DNA of 64,000 nucleotides from Lichenostomus cassidix (taxonomy: Eukaryota; Chordata; Aves; Passeriformes; Meliphagidae): assembly GCA_008360975.2 (NCBI GenBank), contig CM039182.1, forward strand, positions 55,316,491-55,380,490. The letters run 5' to 3'. The position numbers and the translations under genes are program-made. Each line of letters begins with the position of its first letter. Positions within the stretch are counted from its first letter, which is position 1. Positions 44,695 through 56,804 of the stretch are shown here, piece after piece. Below the pieces are notes generated by a model. It saw only the letters and a program-made list of their open reading frames with translations, was not told the origin of the DNA and did not search any database.

Positions 44695-45573
44695 ACCTAT
44701 CAATTCCACATATTTTGAACAGTATTCTGGTAGAAAAACAAAATCTTTGGATTGCCCCGACATCATCATCTCCTGATCATATTTTCACTTAAAATTGAGA
44801 GGAATAAAAGATGGTACTGTAACAGCGGAGACAAATGTGTCCATTTACTTTTTACAGGCAAATCAAAGTAATATCATGTCCAAAAATTCCAGCAGCTTTT
44901 TCTCTAAAAGACTATGACACTAGATGTTTTATAAATTTACCAAACACAATCATAAAAGTAGATTTCTTTTCATGCTTCCCTATCTTATGTGATAAGAGCT
45001 TGCCAAAACCTTATTTCAGTGTCAGTTATTGTATATCATTTAATTTGTGTCAATTTATAAAATTTCTTCTTGCACAAGCAATTTCCTTAAACTGAAGTTT
45101 TTGGGGAGCTTTTTCAGGTGACTAATCTTCCTCTAATTTGGTCATGGAAAGACTGAGTTTTCTTCTTCTACCATCTTTTAGTGGACTGAGCACACCATGA
45201 CCATTCAGTCTTTCCTCAAAGAATAAGTATCTTCATATCCCCTTCCCATCTTTAGTGTCAATTCATTTTTTCACAGATACCATATGCAAACATCCAAGGT
45301 AACTTACTCTTGCCTGATCACATATTAATGGATGTCAGTGATATATCCCTCATATAAATAATGGATGCTCAGATCATAGCAGGTTTTGTTATAAAGTCCT
45401 TATCTACATGATCTTTCACTCTGTATATTCCATAGACTGAATATGTCCCAGCTCTCCAAATTCACAGAACAAATGGCTCTGGTCGCACAACCTTTAGGCT
45501 GCTCTCATTTCCAGCCTCTGCCATGGCAGTTTTCAGAGTCCAAAGAGGATAACTCCTTTGCCTCTCTGGCCAT

Positions 45574-45604
<31 letters not shown>

Positions 45605-45841
45605 AACCTCTTGGGACACCCAGCTGCCAGTAGCATGTAATGGACACATAATTGCTTCCTAAAAATCCAGAGAATGGTTACCAGAAATTCGTGAATCGGA
45701 AGATGACAGAACAATAACTATATAAATACATAGAAATCCTCCACAGCAAGAGAAGTGGAAAAGTTCTTTTGGCTTCTGGAATATGACTTTTTCTGGTTTT
45801 TTAACTTTGAAGTGTCCAGGCTGACTTTCTACACTTATAGC
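44695..45841. other. unique sequence with (AC)n
   Basis: No gene seen. Contains the (AC)n microsatellite listed separately. Confidence 0.55.
45574..45600. repeat. (AC)n microsatellite
   Basis: About 13 AC units. Confidence 0.95.
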
Positions 45842-46371
45842 TGTCCTGGTTGCAGCCAAGACAGCTAATTTTTTGCAGTAGGTGGGAGGAGGCATGGCTA
45901 GGACATGAAGGCTATTCTGTACTACCTCACATCATTGCCAGGGATGGGGGCAAGGGATTGTCTTCTGGGGAGAAGGGGTTACTTCTAGTAGAGTAAGTGT
46001 GGTGGCTGGAGCAGTGGGATAACACTGGTTCTGAGCTGGCAGGATTGTTTTGGGTGGTGCCAGTCCCAAGCCAGAGGGAGTGGTCAGGTGGCATGGTGTG
46101 GCTGTGGTCTGGTCACAAGCTCCATGATGAGCATATTTGCATGTGAATCACTCACTCTTTTTTACCCTTTTATAATGAATATGGTTGCTGTTATGGTTCA
46201 TTTTCTTATGTCATTGTTTCCTGTAAATTGTTGTTATCTCAACCCACAAACTTTGCCTTTTGGGCCTTCAATTCCCATCTCCAGCCACCACAGCAGGAAA
46301 GAGGGAGGAATGGGGGAGCAAGTGATCAGCACATGGTTTGGAGAATCTCAGTGGGGGTGGAAACCCCAGCA
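45842..46371 (+). mobile_element. LTR I, copy 1
   Basis: Starts TGTCCTGGTTGCAGCCAAGACAG and follows the LTR at 54597-55053 in order (CTAATTTTTTG near 45866, AATCACTC-TTT near 46145, TGGTTTGGAGA-TCT near 46334). The right end is uncertain; a CA at 46370-46371 is used. No target duplication found. Confidence 0.65.
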
Positions 46372-46863
46372 CCAAATTAGGGATTATCATTTCTTCATCA
46401 CAACAAAAGCAAACTCATTCACACCTTTCTCCTGACAAAAAATATATATCTGAAAAAACAGGTCTAAGTAATATTTCTGTGCAGTGAATCTAAACCACAT
46501 AGTTGGAAATAATAAACCATGGGATATTTTAGAACAGGATTCCGCCCATATAGGCTATCATGGCTTCCAGCTCACTTGTACTAGAAAACACATCTTTTAA
46601 ACAATAGTATTGTGATCAGACACACAAAAATTTTATCAGATTGTGATAACCTGCATACCTTCTGACTGGCATACCCTTGACAACCATCTTTGCCCTTCTT
46701 CACCTAGTCCTCCATTTCTCATTGTGTTCCCCTCAACTTGTAGCATTTGAGTGGGAGCACAGTCATCAGGTGTGTTTATATCTCTCTCACACTGCACCCC
46801 TTGCCATTTTTTACTCATACTTCCCCATTATAAAGACCCAGGTACTTTCCTGCATAGCTGAGA
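46372..46863. other. no recognised feature
   Basis: Unique sequence. Confidence 0.55.
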
Positions 46864-48096
46864 TATTAAAGAAGCTTTCTGGTCTGACCACCCAGTCACA
46901 CTACCACCATCCCAGACTGTCGCTACTGAGACTGAAGCCCCTTCGCAGCAGGAAGCTCCACAGTGAACTGACTCAAATCCCTACATACACCATGTTGACA
47001 CTGTCAGACAAATTATCGTTATCCTCTCAATCCTAGGTTTCCCACAGCAAAGTTCCAGATGTCTACTAATTTAGTAAAATAAGTAATTTAATCATGGTGT
47101 AGCAGCACAATAAAAGTCTAAGGTAGAGATCTCCAGGAAAGGATGCTGAGCAAAGAAATCCTTGAGCTTTTATACTGATAGAAACTGGAAAAGGTAATCT
47201 GTGTCAAGACATCTTAGGAGCTTGGAATGTGTGGTAGGGGGTGGGTCAGACCTTGCCCTGGTGAGGTAGTGGCCTGCCTCCCATACACCTCAGCCCTGCA
47301 GTGTCTGTCAATCATAGCAGACAAACAGTCCCAGTTCTGCCTAACCCAGTCCCTGAGTGGCAGAGAGACAGCAAGTCCCACCTGGGAAGAAGGCCCAGAA
47401 TGGGCCAAGGCTTTAAGGCGCCTCACTACAAGACAAGCATGTTGTCCTTTAACCCTACCTTCATCTTAGAGCTTTACATCACTGGAACCCAGGAGCTGGT
47501 AGCTATGTCTGCTTTCTTTATCTTACCTTTCTTTCTGCTTTTCTCCCTTTCTTCTTCTTCTAACTCTCTTTTCACGGAATGTAACATCAAATGGGTTACA
47601 AGGTTTTCCATGTTCAGTGGACTAACTCTATGCTGTGATAAGTGATGTTATGTAGTATTTACTCTTTTGCCAATGTTCCTTAATTTTCTATTGCTTGCCA
47701 GTAAACTTTTGTGTATTTTTACCTATTGAGAATATTTGGTTGGAATTTTGTCCTTTTTGTCTATCCAGAGAAAAAGAGCCTTGGTTTAGCCCTAGGTTTG
47801 AGTGACTAGGATGTAGCATATACCCTTACAGTCCGTGAACCCCTCCATTCCAATATTGGTATTTATTCTGAGGTCTTTTCATTGGCTCTCACAGAGTCTC
47901 TGGGCAACTGGCCATGACCAGGTCAGGTGACATGGCCTTCTCCATGGCCAGGACCACAGTTTGTTAGGCAAAAGATTTGCAGTAGTTCACAGCTTGTTGC
48001 CTGGGGCTCCCACCGTTTTCTCACTCCCAGGGCACAACCTTAATCTTGCATCACAGCTGCACTTCAAGCTACCTGCACTAGATATGATCCTCAACA
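46864..48096 (-). mobile_element. LTR D, copy 3, split by LTR C
   Basis: 46864-47175 and 47819-48096 together match LTR D copies 1 and 2 (TCTGGTCTGACCACCCAG near 46881; CTTGTTGCCTGGGGCTCCC near 47992; GATATGATCCTCAACA at the end). LTR C interrupts it at the CTTTTATAC site. Confidence 0.65.
47176..47818 (+). mobile_element. LTR C, copy 2, nested in LTR D
   Basis: 643 bp from TGATAGAAACTGG to GATGTAGCA, with perfect 5-bp target duplication TATAC at 47171-47175 and 47819-47823. It matches LTR C copy 1 at 30738-31428. The clean duplication fixes the boundaries and orders the events: LTR D first, LTR C later. Confidence 0.9.
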
Positions 48097-48302
48097 GAGT
48101 GTATTTTGCCCGTATAGAAGAAAGGGTGCAGAACAAAAATCAAGTGTGTGTGTGATTTCCTATATTTTTCCATAAGCAATTACTGCCATAGGATTCCCAG
48201 ATACCCCAGTCTGATTGAGGCAGACTGGAATAAAGCGCATGAGGAAATATGATGAAAAATCTGCAGAAGCACCTTGCTTCAGTACTTTCCTTGCAACACC
48301 TC

Positions 48303-48413
48303 TTTTCTCTTCTCTTCTCTTCTCTTCTCTTCTCTTCTCTTCTCTTCTCTTCTCTTCTTTTTCTCTTCTCTCCCCTCCCCTCCCCTCCTCTCCCCTCCCC
48401 TCCCTTCCCCTTC
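48303..48413. repeat. (TTCTC)n then CCCCT-rich microsatellite
   Basis: About 11 TTCTC units at 48303-48358, then imperfect TCCCC/CCCCTCT units to 48413. Pure pyrimidine on the + strand. Confidence 0.95.
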
Positions 48414-49804
48414 TCAATGTTCCTTGAGAAGGCATTCCCTTGGTTTCACCAGTGTTCTCCAGATGAAAAAGCTTTGGACACCTCCAGGTGGTTCTTCACA
48501 TCTCCAGCAGCCTTGTGCAGCCTTCTCCAGTCTTCCTCCCTCAGCCCCCTCCAAGTAATTCCACCAGCTCCTCAAGGACTTCCTTTTGCATATCTACAGG
48601 CTCGCCCCAGGCCAGCTTTGACAGTGGATGCTCCCTTTTTATCTGCCCCAGGTAGGCCAGTGACTTCTGCATTGCAGGATGGTTGCACTGAGATATGAGG
48701 GTGATGGAGCCCCCCATGCCCAGCCCTGCCTGCACCAGCCCCCACCATCCCTCTACCCAGAGTCCTTAAGAGCCCTTCTGGAGGCTCAGGGAGGCCCAGG
48801 ATACTGTCTCTGCCCTAAGTTGCCATGCACTAGGCACAGCTGCTGGGCAGCCCTGATGCATCCTCTGCCACTTGGCTCTCACGGACCAACAAATGCTATT
48901 ACTCATCTCTCAGGCCACAGTAGAACCCGACCCAGCAGCCCAGAGACCACCTGTAATAGTAGACCCCTCTCTGCATCAGAGCTAACCTCCCTGAGACTGT
49001 GCCATGAGGGACTTGATCTGTCTGGACACAAACCCTTTTCCTGTGTCCCAAACAGGGGCACAAAGGGACTGATTTTGGAAACTGCAGTTTGGTGGTAAGC
49101 CAAAGTCTAACCAGAGCCATAAGTATAGATGGATGGTGCCAACAGACCACCATGGAAATTGCACAGGAAAACAAGTGAGAGGAAGTAACACTGGTGAGGT
49201 GCAAAGGTCAGTCATTTTCAGACCTTGAACATTTAGATCTGTGCCAAAAGGACACCAGTTCACAAGCAACTTTTTCACTTGATTGTCGATTTATGAAATC
49301 TAAACAAGCATGTAAGGCTCAGTTTGAACCCCATTCCTTTAAAACACTTGTCTTACCCATGCTCTTATTCTTCATGGAATAAGCTTGCATAAGTCTTACC
49401 AACACCAAATTAGCACCAATTCCTTTTACAAAAACAATCTGCTGTGATGGCTGAGTAATCATAGTCAAATTATACCACCACTTACATACAGTATGTGTCA
49501 TCTGCAAAAGCAGCAGGATGCTTTGATGTCAATGTGCAAAGTAACAGCTCAGATACAGAAGGGGTGAAAACCCACCACCTGATGCTACAAGCTGCATTTT
49601 GAGACAGATAAGGAAGAAAGACAATAAGAAGCAGACCCTGCAGAGGTGGGATGGTATTTTTCATAATGCCAATTTCCTCCCTTACACAACTTGCTCAGGT
49701 GTAAAACTTCCCCCTGCCTCCGGAGAGGTATCAGGACATTCACATTCCTACATAGGCCTGAAGATATTAATCCCTTCCAATGGGGCATAAACTGGCTCAA
49801 GTAC
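48414..49804. other. GC-rich unassigned block and flanking unique sequence
   Basis: 48430-48900 is GC-rich; its minus strand holds a 64-codon open stretch (48541-48735) with a plausible protein-like composition (AYLGQIKREHPLSK, EVLEELVELLGGG). Possibly the 5' part of an old LINE or a pseudogene; not assigned. The rest is unremarkable. Confidence 0.3.
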
Positions 49805-50849
49805 TGTCTTGGTCTGAAAGACAGGTGTCTGCCAAGGAAGACGTTCCTCTCTTGGAATGGAAAATATGACTCCTTTCCCTCCAAATTATTATAACTTCGA
49901 AAGCAAAAGGCTTTCAAACAAAGATATGGGAAAAAGAATAACAGTTCTTTACTAGTATGTGCATGTATAACAAGGCAAACAAACAACAATGGCGGCAGCA
50001 ACAACAAACAAAACCAGAAACCCAGCAACGGCCCTCTCGCCTGTCAAGCACCTTCCCATTTGGTGCAGTTATGGTCACAGCCAGCAGGGGCGCTGTTGGC
50101 TTCCAGCTGGGCAGGGCAGGTGCGATGATTCCCCCACAGCTGCAGGGGGCACTGTGGTGCCAGCTCAACTCCCTCCTCATGTGGGTAATGGCCAGCAGAA
50201 GAGATAGAAAAGGGGTTTCCTTTACCTCATAGGGGGCAGCCAATCCCAGTGCACGTCCAGATGGTGAGATGGGCTGTAGCAGGAAACTCGGAGCAAGGGC
50301 TGGAACAGCACACCCGAGGTAGAAAGCAAAATGTAGCAGAAACTCCACAGCTGTAGGAGGAGCCCCAGGGTGTCCCACAGGCACAGTGTGCTTGGTTACA
50401 GTGAAGCAAAATACCCAGAGCCCTGGCAGAAAGAACAGAGAGGGTCTCTTGGAGGGGCTCGGGGCCTCGGGGTGCTGGTTTTTTCTCTGAGGCACCTGAG
50501 TAGATGGTGAGGGTCCTTTCCAGTGAGGTAGGGTGTTAATAAGGTCCTAGTCCAACAGCCACTCTTACAAGCAGAGCCTCACTCACAGTAGGAGAAGACA
50601 GTAGGAGATGGGACTCCTCAGTGGTGGCAAATTCTTCCCACAGCAACTACAGCCTGTCTCCCCTCCAATCCCAAGAGTGACAGAGTGAGGACCTGAGCCT
50701 AGCCCCTCACCCCCCAGCCAAAATCTTGCTGTATCTTTGCCCTTCTGAAAGAAAGCCCCTCAGCTACAAGAGTGCATCTGCACCCTCCCCCTTACTTTGG
50801 CCACTTATTTTGTATTTTGAGTACTAGTCTTTATCATCTCTTAGCAACA
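49805..50849 (-). mobile_element. LTR E, copy 2
   Basis: The + strand starts TGTCTTGGTCTGAAAGACAGG and shares the order CCCTCCAAATTATTAT, AGGCTTTCAAACAAAGATATGG, GTTCTTTACTAGTA, GCCAGCAGGGGCGCTGTTGG with the copy inside the provirus. AGTAC before the start (49800-49804) recurs at 50820-50824, so the end may be 50819; the alternative CA end is 50849. Long minus-strand frames (for example 49914-50495) are by-products. Confidence 0.75.
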
Positions 50850-51276
50850 AGTGGGACAAAATTCCCTGACAGAAAGAAGAAGAAAAAGGAAAAATTCTAA
50901 CCTCCAACAAGTACCCCGACGTGAAAGGCAGCTGTCATGTCTTAGAAGGTGTCATAAACCATCAAAGACCCCCAAAGTGCCCCCAGACTCATTTCTGGGC
51001 CCTTCCATCAGAGGACTGCACATGATCCAAAGTTTTACTTCAAACAGTGTAAAACTTCCCCCTCCAGGGGATGTACCTGGGCATTCCCACCTGAACCTGA
51101 GTGTATATAAGCCCATTGAACTTTTGCAGGCTTCCCCCAGCCCTGACAAATCAAGACTGCGACCATCACTTTGACCAATGGACACTGAAATTCCAAAAAT
51201 CAAGTCTCATCACTAGATCCACAGGTGATCATATCTTTCTACTCTTACATCTTCTTTCTCTTTCTTGCTTTTCCTT
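50850..51276. other. no recognised feature
   Basis: Unique stretch between two LTR E copies; it has the look of an LTR end (GAGTGTATATAAGCCCATTG near 51099, with a TATA box) but no matching copy was found. Confidence 0.35.
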
Positions 51277-51430
51277 TGTCCTGGTTTCAAGAACAAACGT
51301 CTGCCAAGGAAGGTGGGAACCTACCTGGAATGGAAGGACAACCCTTCTAACTCCTTATAACTTCGAAATTGTGGAGTTTCCAGGCAAAAATGTAGGAGAA
51401 AGGAATAACAGTTCTTTACTATTAAATACC

Positions 51431-51489
51431 AATATACATATGTGTGTATATATGTGTGTGTATATATATATATATATATGTATGTATAT
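51431..51489. repeat. (TA/TG)n microsatellite in LTR E
   Basis: Alternating TG and TA runs, longest a (TA) run of about ten units at 51461-51479. Confidence 0.9.
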
Positions 51490-51744
51490 CAGAACAAACA
51501 GCACAATAACAACAGTAACAGAAGTTCCTCACCCCCCAAGCACTGTTCCCCCGTTGGTGTAATTATGACCATGGCTGGCAGGGGGCACTGTTGGCTCTGG
51601 TGAGGCAGAAGTCTTTACTGACTCCCCCACGGCCAGCAGGGGGTGCTCCAACACGAGCTCGGCAACCTCCTTAGGTGGTGGTGGTGGTGGTGGCTCAGGC
51701 CAAGGTGAAGGAGGCAAATTGCTCCTTTTGTAAACTCACAGGCA

Positions 51745-51930
51745 GCAATTGGTCCCAGGATCACCACCAGCAGCTGGCGGAAATGGTGAAAGCAAGCAGA
51801 GCCAATTGGGCAGTAATTGGTCTCAGTATCACCATGAGCCACCAGCAGAAATGGCGAAAGCAAGCAGATTCAATCAGGCAGTAATCAATCTTGGTACAAC
51901 CACTGGCAGCCAGCAGAAATGGCGAAAGCA
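51745..51930. repeat. imperfect tandem units inside LTR E
   Basis: Three to four imperfect units of about 55-60 bp containing CAGCAGAAATGGCGAAAGCA-like sequence followed by GGCAGTAAT...TGGT. They occupy the position where copy 1 has its 60-bp doublet. Confidence 0.7.
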
Positions 51931-52310
51931 GGCATATCGAATCCTAGTGCCATGTTACAACATAGCAACATCCTGGGCCACACACACACCCTCCACAATG
52001 CATGCAACTGCTCACCCCAAACCCAAACAGAAGGAAGCCAGCTTCAGCCTCACCCCTGCAGGGTCCCCATCTGAGCTTACACCTCTCACAATATTCCCCA
52101 AACTGCGAGGACCAGGGGGGAACAGTGACAATTCCCAGCACAAATGGTCATGGGATACCCCATTGCTATGAGCAACCCTCACAACATCTTTTTACTTTTT
52201 CTTAAATATTATTTTTATGATTTCATACTGCTGTATTTCTACAGATAATAACCAGAAAGGTACATCCCTCCTTTCCGTTGCAACCGAATTTTTCTGAAAT
52301 AAACCATATG

Positions 52311-52552
52311 GATATAGATATAGATATATAGATTATATAGATATAGATATAGATATAGATTAGATATAGATATAGATATAGATAGATATAGATATAGATA
52401 TAGATATAGATAGATATAGATATAGATAGATATAGATAGATATAGATAGATTAGATATATAGATGTAGACATAGATTGATATAGGTTAGATATAGATATA
52501 GATATAGATATAGGTACAGATACAGATACAGATACAGATACAGATACAGATA
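52311..52552. repeat. (TAGATA)n / (CAGATA)n compound microsatellite
   Basis: About 240 bp of TAGATA and TAGA units; the last 45 bp switch to CAGATA. Minus-strand frames reading Ile-Tyr-Leu repeats are not genes. Confidence 0.97.
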
Positions 52553-52984
52553 AACATGCAGTGTTGTTTCACTCTAATCTGTGCCACGGGATCTATTAGT
52601 AAGAACCTCAGCTACCCTGCCTTCAACTGGGAATATGGGATGCCTTAGAGAAGTGGGTGGGAGGGGTTCCCTCCCTGGAACTGCATCAGAAGTGGTAGGT
52701 GTGTGACAAAGACCCCTCAGCAGCAAACCTGGGCTGCTGAGACATTGGAGAGAAGCTTCCTGAGCTGGGCACCACCTGGATACGAGGGGATGCTCCAAGC
52801 TGAGGGCTTGGGAAAGGTTTGGTGGTAGCTGAGACAAGCTGCAGGGATTCTGCCTTTCCCTGCAGACAAGGCTGGACCAAAATAGTGTGCAAGGCAGGGG
52901 AATGGGGTAGAAGTTTTAAGCAACATGAATAGTTCTTGCATTTCAGGGGACCTTTATGATCTTACATGTAATGGGGAGACTTTG
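52553..52984. other. no recognised feature
   Basis: Moderately GC-rich unique sequence; overlapping minus frames have no motif. Confidence 0.5.
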
Positions 52985-54500
52985 GTTTGCTTCGGGTTTG
53001 TGTTGAGCTGGTGATGGGGAGTTCTTGGCCGGAACAAGGCTCTGTTCCTGACGGATTGCTTAGATTGCTTAGATCTATGGGCCTACCAGGGTGGTAAGAG
53101 AAGCGGCCAACTTTGTTGCAAGGACACTGTCTAGAACACATGAAAAATCATGGAGATGAGGGAATATCCCTGAAGCCTGCAAGAGAGCAAATTACATACC
53201 CTCCTATAAGAAGGGCCCAAAAGAGGAAACTACAGGTCCATTAGTCCTAATTTGCTTCTGGGAAGGTAATGGAACAAGTCCTGCTAGAAACTATTAAAAA
53301 GCAAATGAAGCAGATGACTGGGAAAAGCCAGCACAGGCTGGCTGAAGGCAAATCATACAACACTAACCCAACCTGATCACCTTCTACAACAAAATTACAT
53401 ATTTCTCCATGACACTACATGGTGGAAGCAGTGGGTGTTGTTTATCTGGACTTCAGCAAAGTGTTCAATGCTGTTTCCCACAGCCTTCTCCTGGTAGAAC
53501 TGACAAGATACAGACTACATGGGTGGTCTGTAAGATGGATAAGAAATTCACTCACAGGCCATACTCAGCTGGTGGTGATCAACTGTTTTTTCTCAGGCTG
53601 GCAGCCTGTCACCAGGGAGGTCCTCCAGCTATCAACACCAGGCCCCACCCTGTTCTGCATCATAATAAATTACTTCTATTATCAAGTACTGAAAGTACGC
53701 ACACCAAGTTTGCTGATGACACTAAACTGGGTAATGATGTGGACACGTAAGAAGGAAGAGCCATCTTACAGAGATGTGGACTGGCTGGAAAAGGGGGCTA
53801 GCAAGACCAAGTTTTACAAAGGCAAGTGTGAAACTGTTCATCTGGGACACCATAACCAGAGCCCAGTATGGGCTCGGATCTGTGTGGCTGGGAAGTAGTC
53901 TTGTTGAAAGGGACCTGGGGGTCCTTGTAGACAAGCTGAACATGGGTCAGCAGTGTGCCACTGCAGCAATAAAAGCACATCTAATCATGGGCTACTCCTA
54001 TAGAGACATTACTAGCAGATAATCATCCCATTCAGCATTGCACCTCTACTATTGTGTCCAGCTGTGTCTCCACAATTCAAAAATGCAGACATACTGGAGA
54101 GGTTCCAAAGGAGGGCTGTAAAGATGATCAAAAAGCTGGTGAGACTGCTGTTTGAAGAAAGATGAGGAGTTAGGTCTTTTCTCCTTGGAGAAGGCTCAGG
54201 GGAGACCTCATCACAGTAGTCCAGTACTTAAATGGCAGCTAATAAGAGGATGGAGTCTCTCTCTCTTCACAAGGAGCCTTATGAGGAAGAAGAGGGACAA
54301 CAGGTACAGGTTGGACCAGGAGATGTTTCATCTCGGTATAAGAAATTCTTCACAGTAAATGCAATCAAATCGTAACCTTCCCATGGACACTGTAGAGTCC
54401 CCATCACTGGAAGTTTTCAAGATACAACTGCACAAGGTGCTAGATAATCCTGTCTAGGCTCCCTTTCCCACAAAACGTTGGATCAGATAATCCAGTCCAG
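52985..54500 (+). mobile_element. CR1 LINE, RT to 3' region
   Basis: Plus strand. RT N-terminal part with YKKGPKEE near 53206; VYLDFSKVFNAVSHS at 53437-53480; SWLVSPGKVLQ-like decayed middle; active site FADDTKLG at 53709-53732; C-terminal GDLGVLVDKLNMGQQCA at 53912-53962. 3' UTR features follow to about 54500. Many stops; 5' truncated. Confidence 0.9.
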
Positions 54501-54596
54501 GCTGGGGAAACAAAAAGTCACTATGCCTGCAGAAACAGCTTCACTGCAACCACAGAACAGCCCAGGAAATGTCAGGCCTTTACCACTGTCCTGGTT

Positions 54597-55053
54597 TCAG
54601 CGAAGGACAGGATTAATTTTTTGTGATAGCTGTCAAGTTGAAGAGCCTGGGGCAGTGTGGTCATAGCCAAGACCCTAAGGTTAATTGCTATCATCTCATG
54701 TCATTTGTCAGGAGTGGCGGGGAGGGAGAGTGGGGTGTGCGGGGAAAGGGACTCTGTCCCTCTCTCTTACCCCCTCTCTGTTCTAAAAAGAAGGGCATTC
54801 CTTTTAGGGGAACAAGCACTGCAGGTGGCAGAAAGCCATCCAACATTGTTTCATTGTCCCAGGCTTGACCATTTTGCATGTAAATCACCCTCTCTTTGTA
54901 CACTTTTGTTATTAGTGCCCCCAGTTCTCCAATCCATCCCCAGAGCAGGAAGGGGAGGGGAAGACGAAGAGGAAGAGCAAGCAAGCAGTATCTGGTTTGG
55001 GAGAGTCTTGGTGGGGACACTGAACTGGGCAATACCACACCTAAACCGCAACA
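54597..55053 (+). mobile_element. LTR I, copy 2
   Basis: 457 bp from TGTCCTGGTTTCAGCGAAGGACAG to TAAACCGCAACA. Flanks ACCAC (54592-54596) and GCCAC (55054-55058) form a 5-bp target duplication with one change. Same family as 45842-46371. The start TGTCCTGGTTTCAGC is familiar from ERV-L LTRs in songbirds. Overlapping frames (165 and 151 codons) are by-products. Confidence 0.82.
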
Positions 55054-56799
55054 GCCACCCACGTAACCATCTGCATTTTCTAAGGTCGTGTTCTTCACAA
55101 GAAAACAGCTAGAGAGATTTTTTTTTTTCCCCCTCAAGTCTGTAAAAGAAGGCTTTATCTCTGGATTCAGGCCAGAATGTAAGTACAATAAATTCAGACG
55201 GAAACCTAAAAATCTTAAAATTTGACACAGTTATCAAATTTCAAAGAACAATTCCAAACTGTCTATATCAAGACTTCTTGAATGATCATCACTTTCAGCT
55301 GCAGATATAATCAGCCACAGTAGGATTCAGTCTCTCAGAGAAAAAATGCAAATATAACTGATTATTACCTGAATACATACAGTGTCCTTTCAGTGTCGAA
55401 TAAGAAGGTTTTAATGTACTCAGCTTTAATATGCAGATTTTTGAAATGCACCTTAGGATGCAGAAATTTCATCAAGAACTGAATAAGAAAAGCAGAAGAA
55501 ATTAAATATGCACAACTGAAGCAATTTTTTTTTATTTATTTAGACTTCTTATGAAAGAATCGAGGGATACAACCTTATTGGGTGATCACTGAGTGTTTTG
55601 TAGATTTATTTTGATGAAAACCACAAAAACCCTCCATTATTGAAATCTGATGTGACAGCATAAGATAGTATCACAAGAAACTATAATCTCATATTTCTAA
55701 ATATAATCAGCCTGTTCATTCAATATAAAGAGTCACGTGAGCTAGTTTCCAATGGTGAGGTTTGTACAAGCAAAGTCATTAGAAATCATGAATCTCAGTG
55801 CAGTATGCTGCAAGCTGGATTTAGACTGGTCTGTGCATGTATATGAACACTAATGTATGCATTGAACAGGTTTAGTGTAAAATGAAAACAGCTCAAGATC
55901 CCATAGTCTTTACAGTGCTTTTGTCCCTTTCAAAACAGCACAATTTAATAGAAGTTTAAAAAGTTACTGTAAGAATTGTCTTATTGTAAGAAATATATTT
56001 GTAAAACTACAGATCTTTCAGAAGGCATTATTACTTTGACTACAACAGGGTGATAATATAAAGAGAAGATAACTTCCAAGCTAAAGCCAGTTGGGGTCCA
56101 TCCACTTCAGAGCTAGCTTGAGTAAGTTGTATATACAACCTTATAGACATTCACTAAATCCACCAGCCACTCATTAGAGGGTATCTGTACAACTCCATTA
56201 GTCCTCTCCAAAACTTCCAGTCTGCCACTAATCTGCAACATCCATAGTCAACATTCCAACATATATATTTAACTGCCTTTGACACATAAAGTGTGTCTGA
56301 TTGCAGCACACCAAGACGTACTACAGTCCCAGAAGCTAATCCCCTTCAGAAATCTGTTTTTCTCCAAATTTTACTATCATCTCCTCATTCACTGGCAAAT
56401 AACAAGAAGTTTGTAGGCTCATGTTTAAGACAAGGTTTTGAACTTCCTACACATTTGCCTTTCTGAGGTTTTAAAATGTGGTAGCAATTTCAGTGGTTTC
56501 CCTCCTTCCCATTTTATTTCTTTTGCAAGGAAGGTCCAGATTGTAAAGCTTTGCTGCATCTGATGTTCTAAATGCTGATGCATAATAGCTGTGAAGTTTT
56601 AGAGGACATAAAACTCTTGAGACCAGAAAAGTACTCAGAAAAGTTAAAGGTCAGGAAGTCTCAATTTACAGGGTATAACTTTCAAAGTATTTCAGAATAT
56701 ATGCTATTGGATTTTGCACTCACCCCCTTCTGCTCTCAGACTTGGGCTCTGCATAAGAAAGGGAGTTTGAAAGCTTAAACATTTTAAGAAAAAAATTAT
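55054..56799. other. unique AT-rich sequence
   Basis: No gene or repeat recognised. Confidence 0.6.
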
Positions 56800-56804
56800 G
56801 TCAC

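Larger units (their letters stand above)
51277..52186 (-). mobile_element. LTR E, copy 3
   Basis: The + strand starts TGTCCTGGTTTCAAGAACA and keeps the family landmarks (AACTTCGAAATTGTGGAG, GGAATAACAGTTCTTTACTA, GGCAGGGGGCACTGTTGGC). It ends at ACAACA (52186). Flanks TCCTT and TCTTT differ by one base, a possible target duplication. It contains a TA/TG microsatellite at 51431-51489 and about three imperfect units around CAGCAGAAATGGCGAAAGCA (51770-51930). Confidence 0.7.

Noticed and set aside
43918..44776. Long frames of 210-266 codons rich in Phe, Leu or Lys
   Set aside because: They translate a polypyrimidine/polypurine microsatellite; every frame of such a tract stays open.
52239..52472. 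Ile-Tyr-Leu repeat protein on the minus strand
   Set aside because: It is the translation of the (TAGATA)n microsatellite.
54657..55188. Frames of 151 and 165 codons
   Set aside because: They lie on opposite strands across LTR I and have no recognised domain.
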